Shown here: positions 43,383 through 51,416 of the stretch, piece by piece | Layout of the letters: the number at the start of each line of letters is the position of its first letter | Position numbering within the stretch: the first letter of the stretch is position 1 | Assembly: GCF_017526105.1 (NCBI RefSeq) | Contig: NZ_CP071839.1 | Span: forward strand, 8,532,001 to 8,596,000 | Source of the DNA: Streptomyces cyanogenus | Lineage (GTDB): Bacteria; Actinomycetota; Actinomycetes; Streptomycetales; Streptomycetaceae | Direction of reading: 5' to 3' | Length of the DNA: 64,000 nucleotides | Program-made: the position numbers and the translations under genes | Notes under the pieces: generated by a model | Databases searched by the model: none | The model's input: the letters and a program-made list of their open reading frames with translations, nothing else | Told to the model about the DNA's origin: nothing

Positions 43383-45232
43383 TGAAACTGCCGGGAGGCT
43401 GGCCGGGCGCGCGGAGCAAGCAGGGCGAGGGGCCCGACCCGCTGCGGGTGCGCAACCAGAAGCAGTTCCGCGACGCGCTGAACCAACTGCGTGGGGGCAA
43501 GAGCTACAAGGCCATCGCGGCGGCCAGTAAGGGCGAGCTGCCGAGCACCACGATCTACACGGTGCTGACGAAGGACGCGCTGCCCGCCCAGGAGTTCGTG
43601 GTCAAGTACCTGCCGGCCTGCGGGCTGAGCGAGGCGGACCAGAAGGTGTGGCTCAGGTGCTGGGAGGCGTTGAGCAACCAGCCCGTGGCGCCCGCCGGAC
43701 GCGGCAGGCGATGGCAGGGCCTGCTGGGCGGTGGCCGCAGGGGGCTGCGCACCGGCCTGGCAGCCGGCATCGTGCTCCTTCTCGTCGCCGCTGCCATCGT
43801 GGCCTGGCAGGTGCACAAGGGGAACGTGGACCACTTCAAGAGCCGGCACTGTGGCACGTCCAACCCGGACCTGGTGACCGGGAAGGACCGCGAGTGCACG
43901 GGCGTCACCGACGGCAGCGACGGCTCGGCCGTCTTCGGCGACGACCTCAAGCCCGTCATGGAGGCCATCGCCGCGGAGAACAGCGACGTCACCGACGGCG
44001 GTGACTACGTGACGTTCGCCTTCCTCACACCGCTGAGCTCGACGGACGCCAACGCGCTGACCGTGGGCCAGTACGTGGCCGAACTCGAGGGCGCCTACAC
44101 GGCCGTGGAGGAAGAGAACAAAAAGGACAGCAGGCCGAAGATCAGACTGCTGGTGGCGTCGATGGGCAGCTCCGAACGAGCATGGAAGACGGCCGTCGAC
44201 CAGCTGAAGGCCCGCAAGGACGCGGAACACCTGGTGGCGGTGGCCGGGCTGGGACTGTCCCAGCAGGAAACGGTCGATGCCGCCCGCGAGCTGAGCAAGG
44301 CCGACCTGCCCATGGTCGGGGACGTGATCACCGCGGACGGCTTCGACGCCACCGGCGCCGTCGACGGCAAGGGACCGATCAACGGACTGGCCCGGGTCGC
44401 CCTGTCCAACACCGACCAGCTCACCGCGATCAGCAAAACACTCGGCTCCGGCCGGCGCACCGCCGCCCTGATCAGCACCAAGGTGACCCCCAACGGTACC
44501 CGCGACCTCTACACCGAGTCCCTCCAGCACGGCTTCAGGACCATCGCGGACCTGAAGAAGCACCTGGATGCCAACTCCGACTTCGCCTTCGACCCGCGCG
44601 GCGGGCCCGGTGCCATTCTGCCCACCATCAGCCAGAACTTCTGCAACACGAGCAAGACCATCGACACCGTCTACTACGCCGCCCGCGTGAAGTACCTGCC
44701 GCAGTTCCTCGACGCGCTGGCGCAACGCAGCTGCCACGCCCAGCCCATCACCGTCGTCACCGGATCGGACGCGGCAGCCCTCGACCCCAAGACCGAAGCA
44801 CTCCACCACGCCGACGCACCGATCACCGTCCTGTACGCGTCCTTCCCCGACGCCGCACAGTTCCGCGGCCCCGACAACCCCGACCGCGGCCTGTACAACG
44901 CGTTCGTGAAGAACTTCACCGCCCCCCACCACGACCAGCAGTTCCCCGCGCAACACCTCACCAGCAGCTACTGGGCCATCGTCGCTCACGACGCCGTCCT
45001 CACCGCGGCAACCGCCCTGCACAACGCCGCCGCCCACGGCGACGGACCGACCAACCTGCCCAACCGCTACGCCGTCCGGAACGAGCTGTACGCCCTGCGC
45101 AACAACGCAGTCGCCGGCGCAAGCGGCCACTTCGGCATCGACGCCAACGGCAACCGCACCCGCACCGACACCGTCACCACCGTCCACCGCCTCGGCCAGG
45201 CCCTGCCCAGGACCACCGGCCACACCGACTGA
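43382..45232 (+). CDS. HTH-TM-periplasmic-binding-protein fusion
   Basis: 616 aa. Residues of about 22-100 form a cytoplasmic HTH of the type found at the front of actinobacterial STAND proteins (QFRDALNQLRGGKSYKAIAA, LPSTTIYTVLTKDALPAQEF, YLPACGLSEADQKVWLRCWE). A basic stretch and one membrane helix at 122-143 follow. The outer part (about 180-610) resembles type I periplasmic binding proteins of branched-chain amino-acid ABC systems, with VAGLGLSQQETVDAARELSK, LPMVGDVITADGF and TSSYWAIVAHDAVLTAATAL. No permease or ATPase is adjacent. The architecture suggests a one-component transmembrane sensor that links an external ligand to DNA or a partner. Confidence 0.85.
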   Translation: MKLPGGWPGARSKQGEGPDPLRVRNQKQFRDALNQLRGGKSYKAIAAASKGELPSTTIYTVLTKDALPAQEFVVKYLPACGLSEADQKVWLRCWEALSNQPVAPAGRGRRWQGLLGGGRRGLRTGLAAGIVLLLVAAAIVAWQVHKGNVDHFKSRHCGTSNPDLVTGKDRECTGVTDGSDGSAVFGDDLKPVMEAIAAENSDVTDGGDYVTFAFLTPLSSTDANALTVGQYVAELEGAYTAVEEENKKDSRPKIRLLVASMGSSERAWKTAVDQLKARKDAEHLVAVAGLGLSQQETVDAARELSKADLPMVGDVITADGFDATGAVDGKGPINGLARVALSNTDQLTAISKTLGSGRRTAALISTKVTPNGTRDLYTESLQHGFRTIADLKKHLDANSDFAFDPRGGPGAILPTISQNFCNTSKTIDTVYYAARVKYLPQFLDALAQRSCHAQPITVVTGSDAAALDPKTEALHHADAPITVLYASFPDAAQFRGPDNPDRGLYNAFVKNFTAPHHDQQFPAQHLTSSYWAIVAHDAVLTAATALHNAAAHGDGPTNLPNRYAVRNELYALRNNAVAGASGHFGIDANGNRTRTDTVTTVHRLGQALPRTTGHTD

Positions 45233-45254
45233 CCACACACCCGAACCAGCAGTG

Positions 45255-45281
45255 GGGGCAGACCCGTAACGGGCCTGCCCC
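45255..45281 (+). terminator. hairpin terminator after the binding-protein fusion
   Basis: GGGGCAG-A-CCCG pairs with CGGG-C-CTGCCCC around TAA, a near-perfect 11-bp stem, 22 bp past the stop. Confidence 0.7.
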
Positions 45282-45307
45282 TACCGGCCTTCCGTGCACC
45301 CGACCAA

Positions 45308-45331
45308 GCGGCGCCCCGTGAAGGGCGCCGC
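45308..45331. terminator. second hairpin in tandem
   Basis: GCGGCGCCC at 45308-45316 pairs perfectly with 45323-45331 around a 6-nt loop. It could be a back-up terminator, 26 bp beyond the first. Confidence 0.5.
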
Positions 45332-45564
45332 CCTGATCGGCCGCGGCAGCTCCCCGGCCGTGATGCGGCTGACCTCCGGAGCGGTGTCGAGGTCCACCCG
45401 CGACACCACCCCCCCCGCGCTGGGGCGTTCATTGCTGCGGCATATCTGCATCTTTCGGGGGCTTCTGCGTCTTTGGTCTCGCCGGCCGCAGGGGTCACCC
45501 ACCGATGCGGCGGGGAGGCTACCGTCGGACTTCTCACGGTCACGGGAGATGACGGGGGGCGGCA

Positions 45565-46347
45565 GTGGTCTCGAACGGCGAACAAAAACCGGTCGAATTC
45601 GCACCTATGACGCAGAAGGAACGCGAACGCCGCGCGTACGGGCTGCTGCGGGCGGCCCGTAAGGCCGCCGCCGTCCTTCACGCCCAGTGCTCTGAACACG
45701 AGCGTGCGGAGAAAGTGCGCGAGGTGTCCTGGCAGGCCGCGGAGCTGCTGGGCCTGCAGCCCGGCCCGGTTCCCGGTGACGCAGCATCCCAGGAAAAGCT
45801 CGTCAAGGCCGCCGGTGAACTGGCCGTGCTCCTGCGCGCTTACAACTGGGCCGACAGCGACATCGCGGTCACGGACCTGGACGGCGCCGTGGTCGTGCCC
45901 CATGTCGGAGAGAGGGCTGCAGCCGACGGCTTCGACGCCCTCGGCAAACTCATCCTCCCCGAGGCCTCCCCCGAGGGCTGGGCGAGCGAGCTGGTCACCA
46001 GCGCCGCCAAGGGAAACGCCACGCTCGAGGCCGCCGTCAAGTTCGGCAAGTACCTGCTACATCCCACGCCCCTGCTCGTCCTGGACGGCTTCACGGAGAT
46101 CGTCGGCCAGGCGGTGCACGATCTGAACGTCAGGCGCCTAGACGCATGCGTGGGCGATCTGCGCACCTTCATGCAGGACGACTGCCCGGCCGTCGAGCTG
46201 ACGAGCGAACCCATAGAGCCTGGCGTTCCTCCCGACGACATCCCGTACAGGTTGGACAGACTGGACGACTGGGCGACGTACACCCATGCTGAGCTCACGG
46301 TCGAAACGTCGAACGAGCCCGACATCGCCCTTGGCGGCCTTGGCTAG
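45565..46347 (+). CDS. unrecognised 260-aa cytoplasmic protein
   Basis: GTG at 45565 after a G-rich run. The N-terminal 70 residues are helical and charged (KERERRAYGLLRAARKAAAVLHAQ, ERAEKVREVSWQAAELLGL). Residues of about 75-200 mix helices and short strands (VTDLDGAVVVPHVGERAAAD, TPLLVLDGFTEIVGQ). The tail is acidic and Pro-rich. There is no signal peptide, membrane helix or catalytic motif that I recognise. It follows the HTH-TM-binding-protein gene after two hairpins, so it has its own promoter. Codon use is coherent throughout, so it is probably real. Confidence 0.65.
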   Translation: MVSNGEQKPVEFAPMTQKERERRAYGLLRAARKAAAVLHAQCSEHERAEKVREVSWQAAELLGLQPGPVPGDAASQEKLVKAAGELAVLLRAYNWADSDIAVTDLDGAVVVPHVGERAAADGFDALGKLILPEASPEGWASELVTSAAKGNATLEAAVKFGKYLLHPTPLLVLDGFTEIVGQAVHDLNVRRLDACVGDLRTFMQDDCPAVELTSEPIEPGVPPDDIPYRLDRLDDWATYTHAELTVETSNEPDIALGGLG

Positions 46348-46760
46348 ACGACGGCTCTCGACCTCGAGGCACTCGTCATCGGCGATCCAGTCGCGGGCGA
46401 CATCGACGCCGACTTCCACGACCAGCTCGGGCCGTACCAGGGTGACGTCCAGGACTTCCCGGCTGCCCCATCCGGCGGAGAAGGTCCAGCCCGTCCACTG
46501 GGTGTGCGCCTCTGGAGGGGGCCAGGAGAACCGCAACGCTGTGGGCGGCCGCCTGGGGGAGCGTCGTCGTGCGGCCGGTGTACTGCAGACGGCCCGCGGT
46601 GTCATAACGGCCCAGCAGTTCTGTGCGCCCTCACCGATGCGGTGACCGCGCCGACGATCGCGAAACGGGCTGAGGTGGGATGCACCTGTCGCTCGAAGTG
46701 CGTAGAGCGCATACGCCTCAGCGAAACCAGCTGGAACAAACAACTCTTCAGGTATACGTC
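46346..46760 (-). pseudogene. ATP-dependent DNA ligase, C-terminal (OB-fold) remnant
   Basis: Frames join as FAIVGAVTASVRAHRTAG, RYDTAGRLQYTGRTTTLPQAAA, then TQWTGWTFSAGWGSREVLDVTLVRPELVVEVGVDVARD (in parts). The order GxVTG-loop, GRYD-GRLxYTGRTT, and xxRxVxPxLVVEV is that of LigC-type ATP-dependent DNA ligases. It has at least two frameshifts and the nucleotidyltransferase domain is lost. Bases 46761-47011 hold no gene. Confidence 0.65.
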
Positions 46761-47013
46761 TCGGGAGTCGCTCTAGTGATCTTTCAATGGGCCTAGGCTG
46801 GTCATGCGGTGGACGGTGATAGTTGGGCACCTGCCAGGTATCGTCGGCCTGTAGTGAACGGTTTCGGCTGGACGCTGGCTCCCGGGCCCGAGACACTGCA
46901 GCATGACGAACGGGCGCCCCGGCGGACTCCAGCGGGGGACCGCGCCGGTCCTCAGCCCGGGCCGGCGTACGCGATGCTCAGGACGGTGACGGTGCCGGTC
47001 TCGTCCCCGACTA

Positions 47014-47042
47014 GTGCCGCATCAGGCAACGTTCGCCCTGTT
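47014..47042 (+). repeat. left terminal inverted repeat of the IS630 derivative
   Basis: 29 bp starting GTGCCGCATCAGG. It pairs with the right repeat with two mismatches (AT versus GG when the repeats are aligned in the same orientation). Confidence 0.85.
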
Positions 47043-47352
47043 CACGATCTCGCGGAGCCGTTCGGCGGCGGCGTGCTTGTTCCGCCAGATGATGTAGCGG
47101 CGGATCATGCTGCCCTGCTCCTTGTGGCTGGCGTGGTCAGTGCCATCGAGCGTGAAGTAGCGCAGGGCAGTGAACTGGGCCTCGATGCGGTTCAGCCTCG
47201 GCAATCTTCGCCACGGGCATGCCCTGTGCGGACAGCAGGACCATCTGCGCCCGCCGCCAGGTCACCACCGAGCCGGTGCCCCTGCGGAGGATCCGCAGCA
47301 GCCGCTGCCCCTCATCGACATCGATCTCACGAACCCGCACCCGCCCGGCCAC
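47022..47352 (-). pseudogene. IS630-family transposase, internally deleted
   Basis: The N-terminal frame from the GTG at 47352 encodes VREIDVDEGQRLLRILRRGT, VVTWRRAQMVLLSAQGMPVAKIAE, the HTH front of IS630 transposases. At about 47200 it changes frame to LPRLNRIEAQFTALRYFTLD, GTDHASHKEQGSMIRRYIIW, the conserved C-terminus with the final catalytic region. About 200 residues with the DDE core are missing. It starts 3 bp after the phosphotransferase stop, so the two read as one transcript. Confidence 0.85.
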
Positions 47353-47355
47353 CGA

Positions 47356-48024
47356 TCAGCAGCCCGGCTGCCCGGTCCGGCCGCTGGCACGACGCCGCAG
47401 CCATGCCGCCTCCGCAGGCGTAAGGTATGGGTCGGCCAGCTTGGCTTCGGTCACTTCCCGGATACGTCCCGCAGGATCGGTCCGGCAGCCCTTGCGCACG
47501 CTGTTCACCAGCAGACTCCGCCCCAGGCGGGCGGCCAGTCCGGGGACCTCCGCGCAGCCGATGGTCACCGTGGTCATCGCCACATCCACAGCGGGATCAC
47601 CAGCGCCCGCGTTGCGCCAGTCGATCACCACGGGGCCCCGCCGGGTCAGAAGCACGTTGCCCGGATGCAGGTCCAGATGCAACACCCGGTCGTCACCTGC
47701 CGTCGCGAACCGCTGGGGCAGCCACTTCGGCGCCGGCAACGCATGCAACCGGTCGTGCAGGCCGCCCAACGTCCGGCCGAGGGATCCGACCCGCCACGGG
47801 CGCCGGGCCAGCACATCCAGCATCGTCGGCCCGGTCAGCCGCTCCAGGACCATGTCGGTATCGGTGATCTCGTACACCTTCGGCACGGGATACCCACAGG
47901 CCGCCAGATGCGTCATCAACCGCGCTTCCAGCTCCGTTGGTCCTCCTTGCCGATAACGCCGCAGCACCCTGGACTCGTCCAGGGCATACACGTCAGCGTC
48001 CCGCCCCCGCCCGATCAACTCCAT
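47356..48024 (-). CDS. aminoglycoside-phosphotransferase-like (APH) family protein
   Basis: 222 aa. The N-terminal lobe has IGRGRDADVYALDESRVLRRY with a Gly-rich loop. The catalytic loop VLHLDLHPGNVLL gives H116, D118 and N123, and VVIDWRNAG supplies the metal-binding D135. This is the APH/choline-kinase-like fold, which phosphorylates antibiotics, sugars or other small substrates; the target is unknown. It lies inside an IS630 derivative between the right inverted repeat and the transposase, so it is passenger DNA. The ATG at 48024 is 36 bp inside the repeat, which may carry the promoter. Confidence 0.87.
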   Translation of the reverse strand: MELIGRGRDADVYALDESRVLRRYRQGGPTELEARLMTHLAACGYPVPKVYEITDTDMVLERLTGPTMLDVLARRPWRVGSLGRTLGGLHDRLHALPAPKWLPQRFATAGDDRVLHLDLHPGNVLLTRRGPVVIDWRNAGAGDPAVDVAMTTVTIGCAEVPGLAARLGRSLLVNSVRKGCRTDPAGRIREVTEAKLADPYLTPAEAAWLRRRASGRTGQPGC

Positions 48025-48059
48025 ACAGAGCAGTCTGTCCTGACGGCGTACCAGCCGCC

Positions 48060-48088
48060 AACAGGGCGAACGTTGCCTGCCGCGGCAC
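48060..48088 (-). repeat. right terminal inverted repeat of the IS630 derivative
   Basis: 29 bp ending CGGCAC just before the flanking TA. It lies 36 bp upstream of the phosphotransferase start. Confidence 0.85.
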
Positions 48089-48114
48089 TAGGAGCACCAC
48101 CGCGAGGTCGCCTG

Positions 48115-48290
48115 TGGCCCACCGAGTACGAGGGCGAGTCCCGGCGCCGGCCGCTGACCTACGACGAGGTCCAGGCCCTGTTCGACGCGGCCGATGCCCG
48201 GCCGGCTCAGATCCGCGGACACGGACGCAAGGGGACGCTGACCGCGCTGCGCGACGCCGCGGTCAGCGTGTGCACCACCGAGTTGGCCTC
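48115..48290 (+). pseudogene. tyrosine integrase, core fragment
   Basis: The frame reads EYEGESRRRPLTYDEVQALF, DAADARPAQIRGHGRKGTLT, ALRDAA, the hinge and start of the catalytic domain of phage-type integrases, up to just before the first catalytic Arg. Similarity then stops at an inversion junction. Confidence 0.7.
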
Positions 48291-48470
48291 GTGGAAGACG
48301 ACCTGAGGTGCCTGCCCGAACCTCTCCCGGCAGGTGTCCACCCATCCGTACCGGTGGTCCAGCAGGTACTCCACGAACAAGGTGATCGTCACCTCGTACG
48401 TCCGAGCCGTCGACATCCGGATCGAATTGGCGCCGCTACGCAGGTGGACGCCGACATGGCTCGGGAGTTG
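48275..48470 (-). pseudogene. tyrosine integrase, N-terminal fragment in inverted orientation
   Basis: On the minus strand the frame encodes SIRMSTARTYEVTITLFVEYL, DHRYGWVDTCRERFGQAPQV, VFHEANSVVH, the SAM-like core-binding domain of the same integrase type. It should be followed by the EYEG...RRPLTYDEV sequence, which instead lies on the opposite strand next to it. The two halves therefore face tail to tail. Confidence 0.65.
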
Positions 48471-48772
48471 GGGGAGTGATCAGCGGAAACGGCGATTCTG
48501 GCGACTCGTCCGGCCCACACACCCGAGTGTCCGCAGGAACCGTCCGTCCCACCTCGACTCGCCTACCCAACCCGGCCAGCCCGTCCGGCAGAGTCCTGGC
48601 ACGGGGCCGGAGCCGGGACGCGGAGCGGCGCCCCCATGCAGGCCCTCAATCGGGTCACGCCCTCGCCGGTGGTGACGGGGGCCTCCGAGCGGTGTTGCCC
48701 GGTATGCGGCCGGGTAGTTCTCAGCCGTGGCCGTACAGGGCGTCCGCGTGCCGGGGGAAGCGGAGCAGACGG

Positions 48773-51325
48773 ATGGGCGACTTCGACCGGATCTTCGATC
48801 CGCACTTCGCGGCCGTCGATCTGTTCACCGACCGCGGCGCGGAGAACAGAGTGTTCACGCAGGCGCTGTCACGTCACGCGGCCCGCGTGCGGAACGGCAC
48901 GGCTGTGCTGGGCAGGCCCGCCCGGCGGAACGTCCTGGTGTTCTACGGGATCGGCGGCATCGGCAAGACGGAGCTGTCGAGGCGACTGGAGCAGTGGGTC
49001 CTCGGGGAATTACCGGATCCCGGGGAATGGGGCCGGCCGCCGTCGTACGAACCGGCGGTCAGGACGGTCAGGGTCGACTTCCACGGCAGTGCCGCCGTCA
49101 ACGCGGTCGACATCGCGTTACGACTGCGTGCCGCGGTGGCGGACTTCGGGAACAAATTCCCGGCGTTCGACCTGGGTCTCGCCGCCTGGTGGTCGTTCGC
49201 GTCGCCGGGCGTCCCGCTCCCCGATCTGCGCAGCGGGCGCGGGGCGGACGTGCGCGCCCAGATCACCGACACCCTGAACGACATCCTGAGCGATGCCGGC
49301 GCCCGGCTGGGCCTGGGACCGCTGACCGTACGCACGGGCATGCGGCTCGTCGACGCGGTCAGCTCACGGCGGTTGCGGGACCGGACGCTGCGTGACTGCG
49401 CACCCCTCGGTGCGGTGATCGACCAGGCGCGGCTGAACCCGACGCCGTACGTCGCCGCCACTCTCGCGGGCCTGCTCTCCTGGGAAATCGAGCGGCTGCC
49501 GGTCACGGAGCGGCCCTTGGTCGTGGCCTTCGCCGATGCCGTGGAGTACGTCCAGAGCGAGGAGCAGGCCCAGGAGCGCCTGCTGAACCGGATCGTGCAC
49601 CTGAGCCCCGGCATCCTGTGGGTGGTCACCTCCCGCTCCACCCTGACCTGGGCGTCGGCCGCCAACGGCCTGCTGCCGGCATTCGGTCCGCAGGTATGGC
49701 CCGGACTGCGGCTCGACGCGCCGGACGGGCAGCAGCACCTCATCGGGGACTTGTCCGACACGGACGTCGACCGCTATCTGAGGGCGGCCTCCGGCACGGC
49801 CGGCAACCCGGTCCTCGGCCCGGAGGTGATCGACCGTATCCGGCGTGGCGCGCACGGCCTGCCGCTCTACCTCGACCTGTCGTTGTCCATCGCCCGGCAG
49901 GCGGGCACCGCCTCGCCGGACGAGGCGACGTTCGGAAGGCCGCTGCCGGAACTCGTCACCCGGCTCTTAGCCGACCTGCCCGACCAGGAGCGTGACGTAG
50001 CGCGCGCCGCGGCCCTCGTACCCCGTTTCGACCCAGGCCTGGTGGCGCGCGCCAGTGGCGTGCTCGACGGCAGCGCACGGAGGTTCTGCGCCCGCTCCCT
50101 GGTCACCCGCGATACCCACCTGGTGTTCCCCTACCGGCTGCACGATGCCGTACGCGCGGCGATAGCCGAAGAGTCCCTGTCCGCCGGCGGGGCGTGGTCC
50201 GCGGCCGACCGGGCGACGTGTGCCGCGGCGCTCCTGGAGGTGCTCCGGGAGCGCAATGCTGAAGAACCGACCGATGTGGAACGGCGCGTCTACCTGCTCG
50301 AGCTGAGCGTGGGACTGTGCGCGGCCCATACCCTGCAGGCCCCCTGGCTGCTCGAGGCGATCACCGACCTGCCCGGCATGGGCGGGCTCGCCGACCGGCT
50401 CCCCGCACAGTCCGACAACACCTGGATCGGAATGCTGTGCGGCTTCCTCGAGGCATGGCACGACCGGAGCCTGCGCCAGCGCATCGCCTACCTGGACGAC
50501 TTCACCAGCCGCCCGCTGCCGGACGACATCCGTCGCATGGCGCTGCGGTGGCTCGCGTTCGGGTACCGCCTCGCCGGAGAACCGGAGACCGCCCTGCGTA
50601 TCCTCCGGGCACTGCTGTCCGAGACGCCGGACTCGGAGACACTGCGCTACCAGGTCGCCCGGACGCTCCGCTCGCTCAGCCGCTACGACGACCTGGTGCG
50701 CCATCTTGAACAGCATCCGGTGAACGACCCGACCGCCCTGGGCCGGCTCCGCAGTGACCTGGCGTACGACCGTGGTGAGATCACCGCTTCGCTGGCCGGA
50801 CCGAGTGAGCGCGCGGCCCGACTGCGCGCGGAGGGCAGGCACAGCGCCGCACTGGAGAACGAGGTGGCGCTGCTGTGGCGGGCGACCCTGCTGCGACGCA
50901 CGGCGCCGGGGGACACCGACCCACCGATGAGGGAGGCGGAACGGTATGCCTCCTGGTTCGACCTGCGGACCGCCCTGGCGTGCAAGGCGCTCCTCGTCGC
51001 GGGCGACGCCACTGCGTTCCCACGTGTCGCCGCGGAGGCCGCTGCCGTGGTCGAGGCCTCCGCCGGGTCGCCTGGATGGCGTGAGTGGACAGCGGCTCTC
51101 GTGCACGGCTTACGGCTGGGCGACCGGAGGCTGATCGAGGCGACGCACGCCGCATGGGCGTCCATGCGGCGCCACCGCACCCCGGCCTACATCGTCGTCG
51201 ACCGTCTCTGTGTCTACGCCGGTTATCCGTCCCGTCAGGCGCTGCCGCGAACCGCGGACGACGGGGGGCGTGACGCCTCCGAGCGGTGGCACGCGGTCAT
51301 CCGTAACCTGGTGGGAGAAGAGTGA
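48773..51325 (+). CDS. STAND-type ATPase with C-terminal TPR region
   Basis: 850 aa, ATG preceded by GGAG at about 8 bp. A short N-terminal segment (FDPHFAAVDLFTDRGAENRVF) leads into the NTPase: Walker A GIGGIGKTE at 59-67, Walker B-like RPLVVAFADAVEY near 245-257, a sensor-1 region (ILWVVTSRSTL) and a winged-helix/GLPLYLDL part. The last about 350 residues are helical TPR-like repeats. No separate effector domain is visible, so activity may come from the N-terminus or a partner. It has four TTA codons (49010, 49118, 49967, 51110). STAND ATPases act as oligomerising sensors in conflict, cell-death or development. An ATP-grasp gene converges downstream. Confidence 0.85.
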   Translation: MGDFDRIFDPHFAAVDLFTDRGAENRVFTQALSRHAARVRNGTAVLGRPARRNVLVFYGIGGIGKTELSRRLEQWVLGELPDPGEWGRPPSYEPAVRTVRVDFHGSAAVNAVDIALRLRAAVADFGNKFPAFDLGLAAWWSFASPGVPLPDLRSGRGADVRAQITDTLNDILSDAGARLGLGPLTVRTGMRLVDAVSSRRLRDRTLRDCAPLGAVIDQARLNPTPYVAATLAGLLSWEIERLPVTERPLVVAFADAVEYVQSEEQAQERLLNRIVHLSPGILWVVTSRSTLTWASAANGLLPAFGPQVWPGLRLDAPDGQQHLIGDLSDTDVDRYLRAASGTAGNPVLGPEVIDRIRRGAHGLPLYLDLSLSIARQAGTASPDEATFGRPLPELVTRLLADLPDQERDVARAAALVPRFDPGLVARASGVLDGSARRFCARSLVTRDTHLVFPYRLHDAVRAAIAEESLSAGGAWSAADRATCAAALLEVLRERNAEEPTDVERRVYLLELSVGLCAAHTLQAPWLLEAITDLPGMGGLADRLPAQSDNTWIGMLCGFLEAWHDRSLRQRIAYLDDFTSRPLPDDIRRMALRWLAFGYRLAGEPETALRILRALLSETPDSETLRYQVARTLRSLSRYDDLVRHLEQHPVNDPTALGRLRSDLAYDRGEITASLAGPSERAARLRAEGRHSAALENEVALLWRATLLRRTAPGDTDPPMREAERYASWFDLRTALACKALLVAGDATAFPRVAAEAAAVVEASAGSPGWREWTAALVHGLRLGDRRLIEATHAAWASMRRHRTPAYIVVDRLCVYAGYPSRQALPRTADDGGRDASERWHAVIRNLVGEE

Positions 51326-51416
51326 CGCGGACGGCACGCGCACGCCGCGGCAGGCCGGGTCGTACGGCGTCGGGCACCCCGGTATCCATTGGGGGCGCCG
51401 TCGGACGTCCCCGCGT

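Larger units (their letters stand above)
47014..48088. mobile_element. IS630-family derivative carrying a phosphotransferase gene
   Basis: The ends are 29-bp terminal inverted repeats: 47014-47042 matches the reverse complement of 48060-48088 at 27 of 29 positions. TA dinucleotides flank both ends directly (47012-47013 and 48089-48090), the target duplication of IS630/Tc1-mariner elements. Inside, reading leftward, are a phosphotransferase gene and then an IS630 transposase with a large internal deletion. The element is 1075 bp and non-autonomous; mobility would need a transposase in trans. Confidence 0.85.

Noticed and set aside
42572..45238. 888-codon minus-strand frame opposite the binding-protein fusion
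   Set aside because: Antisense of a well-supported gene and no recognisable domain.
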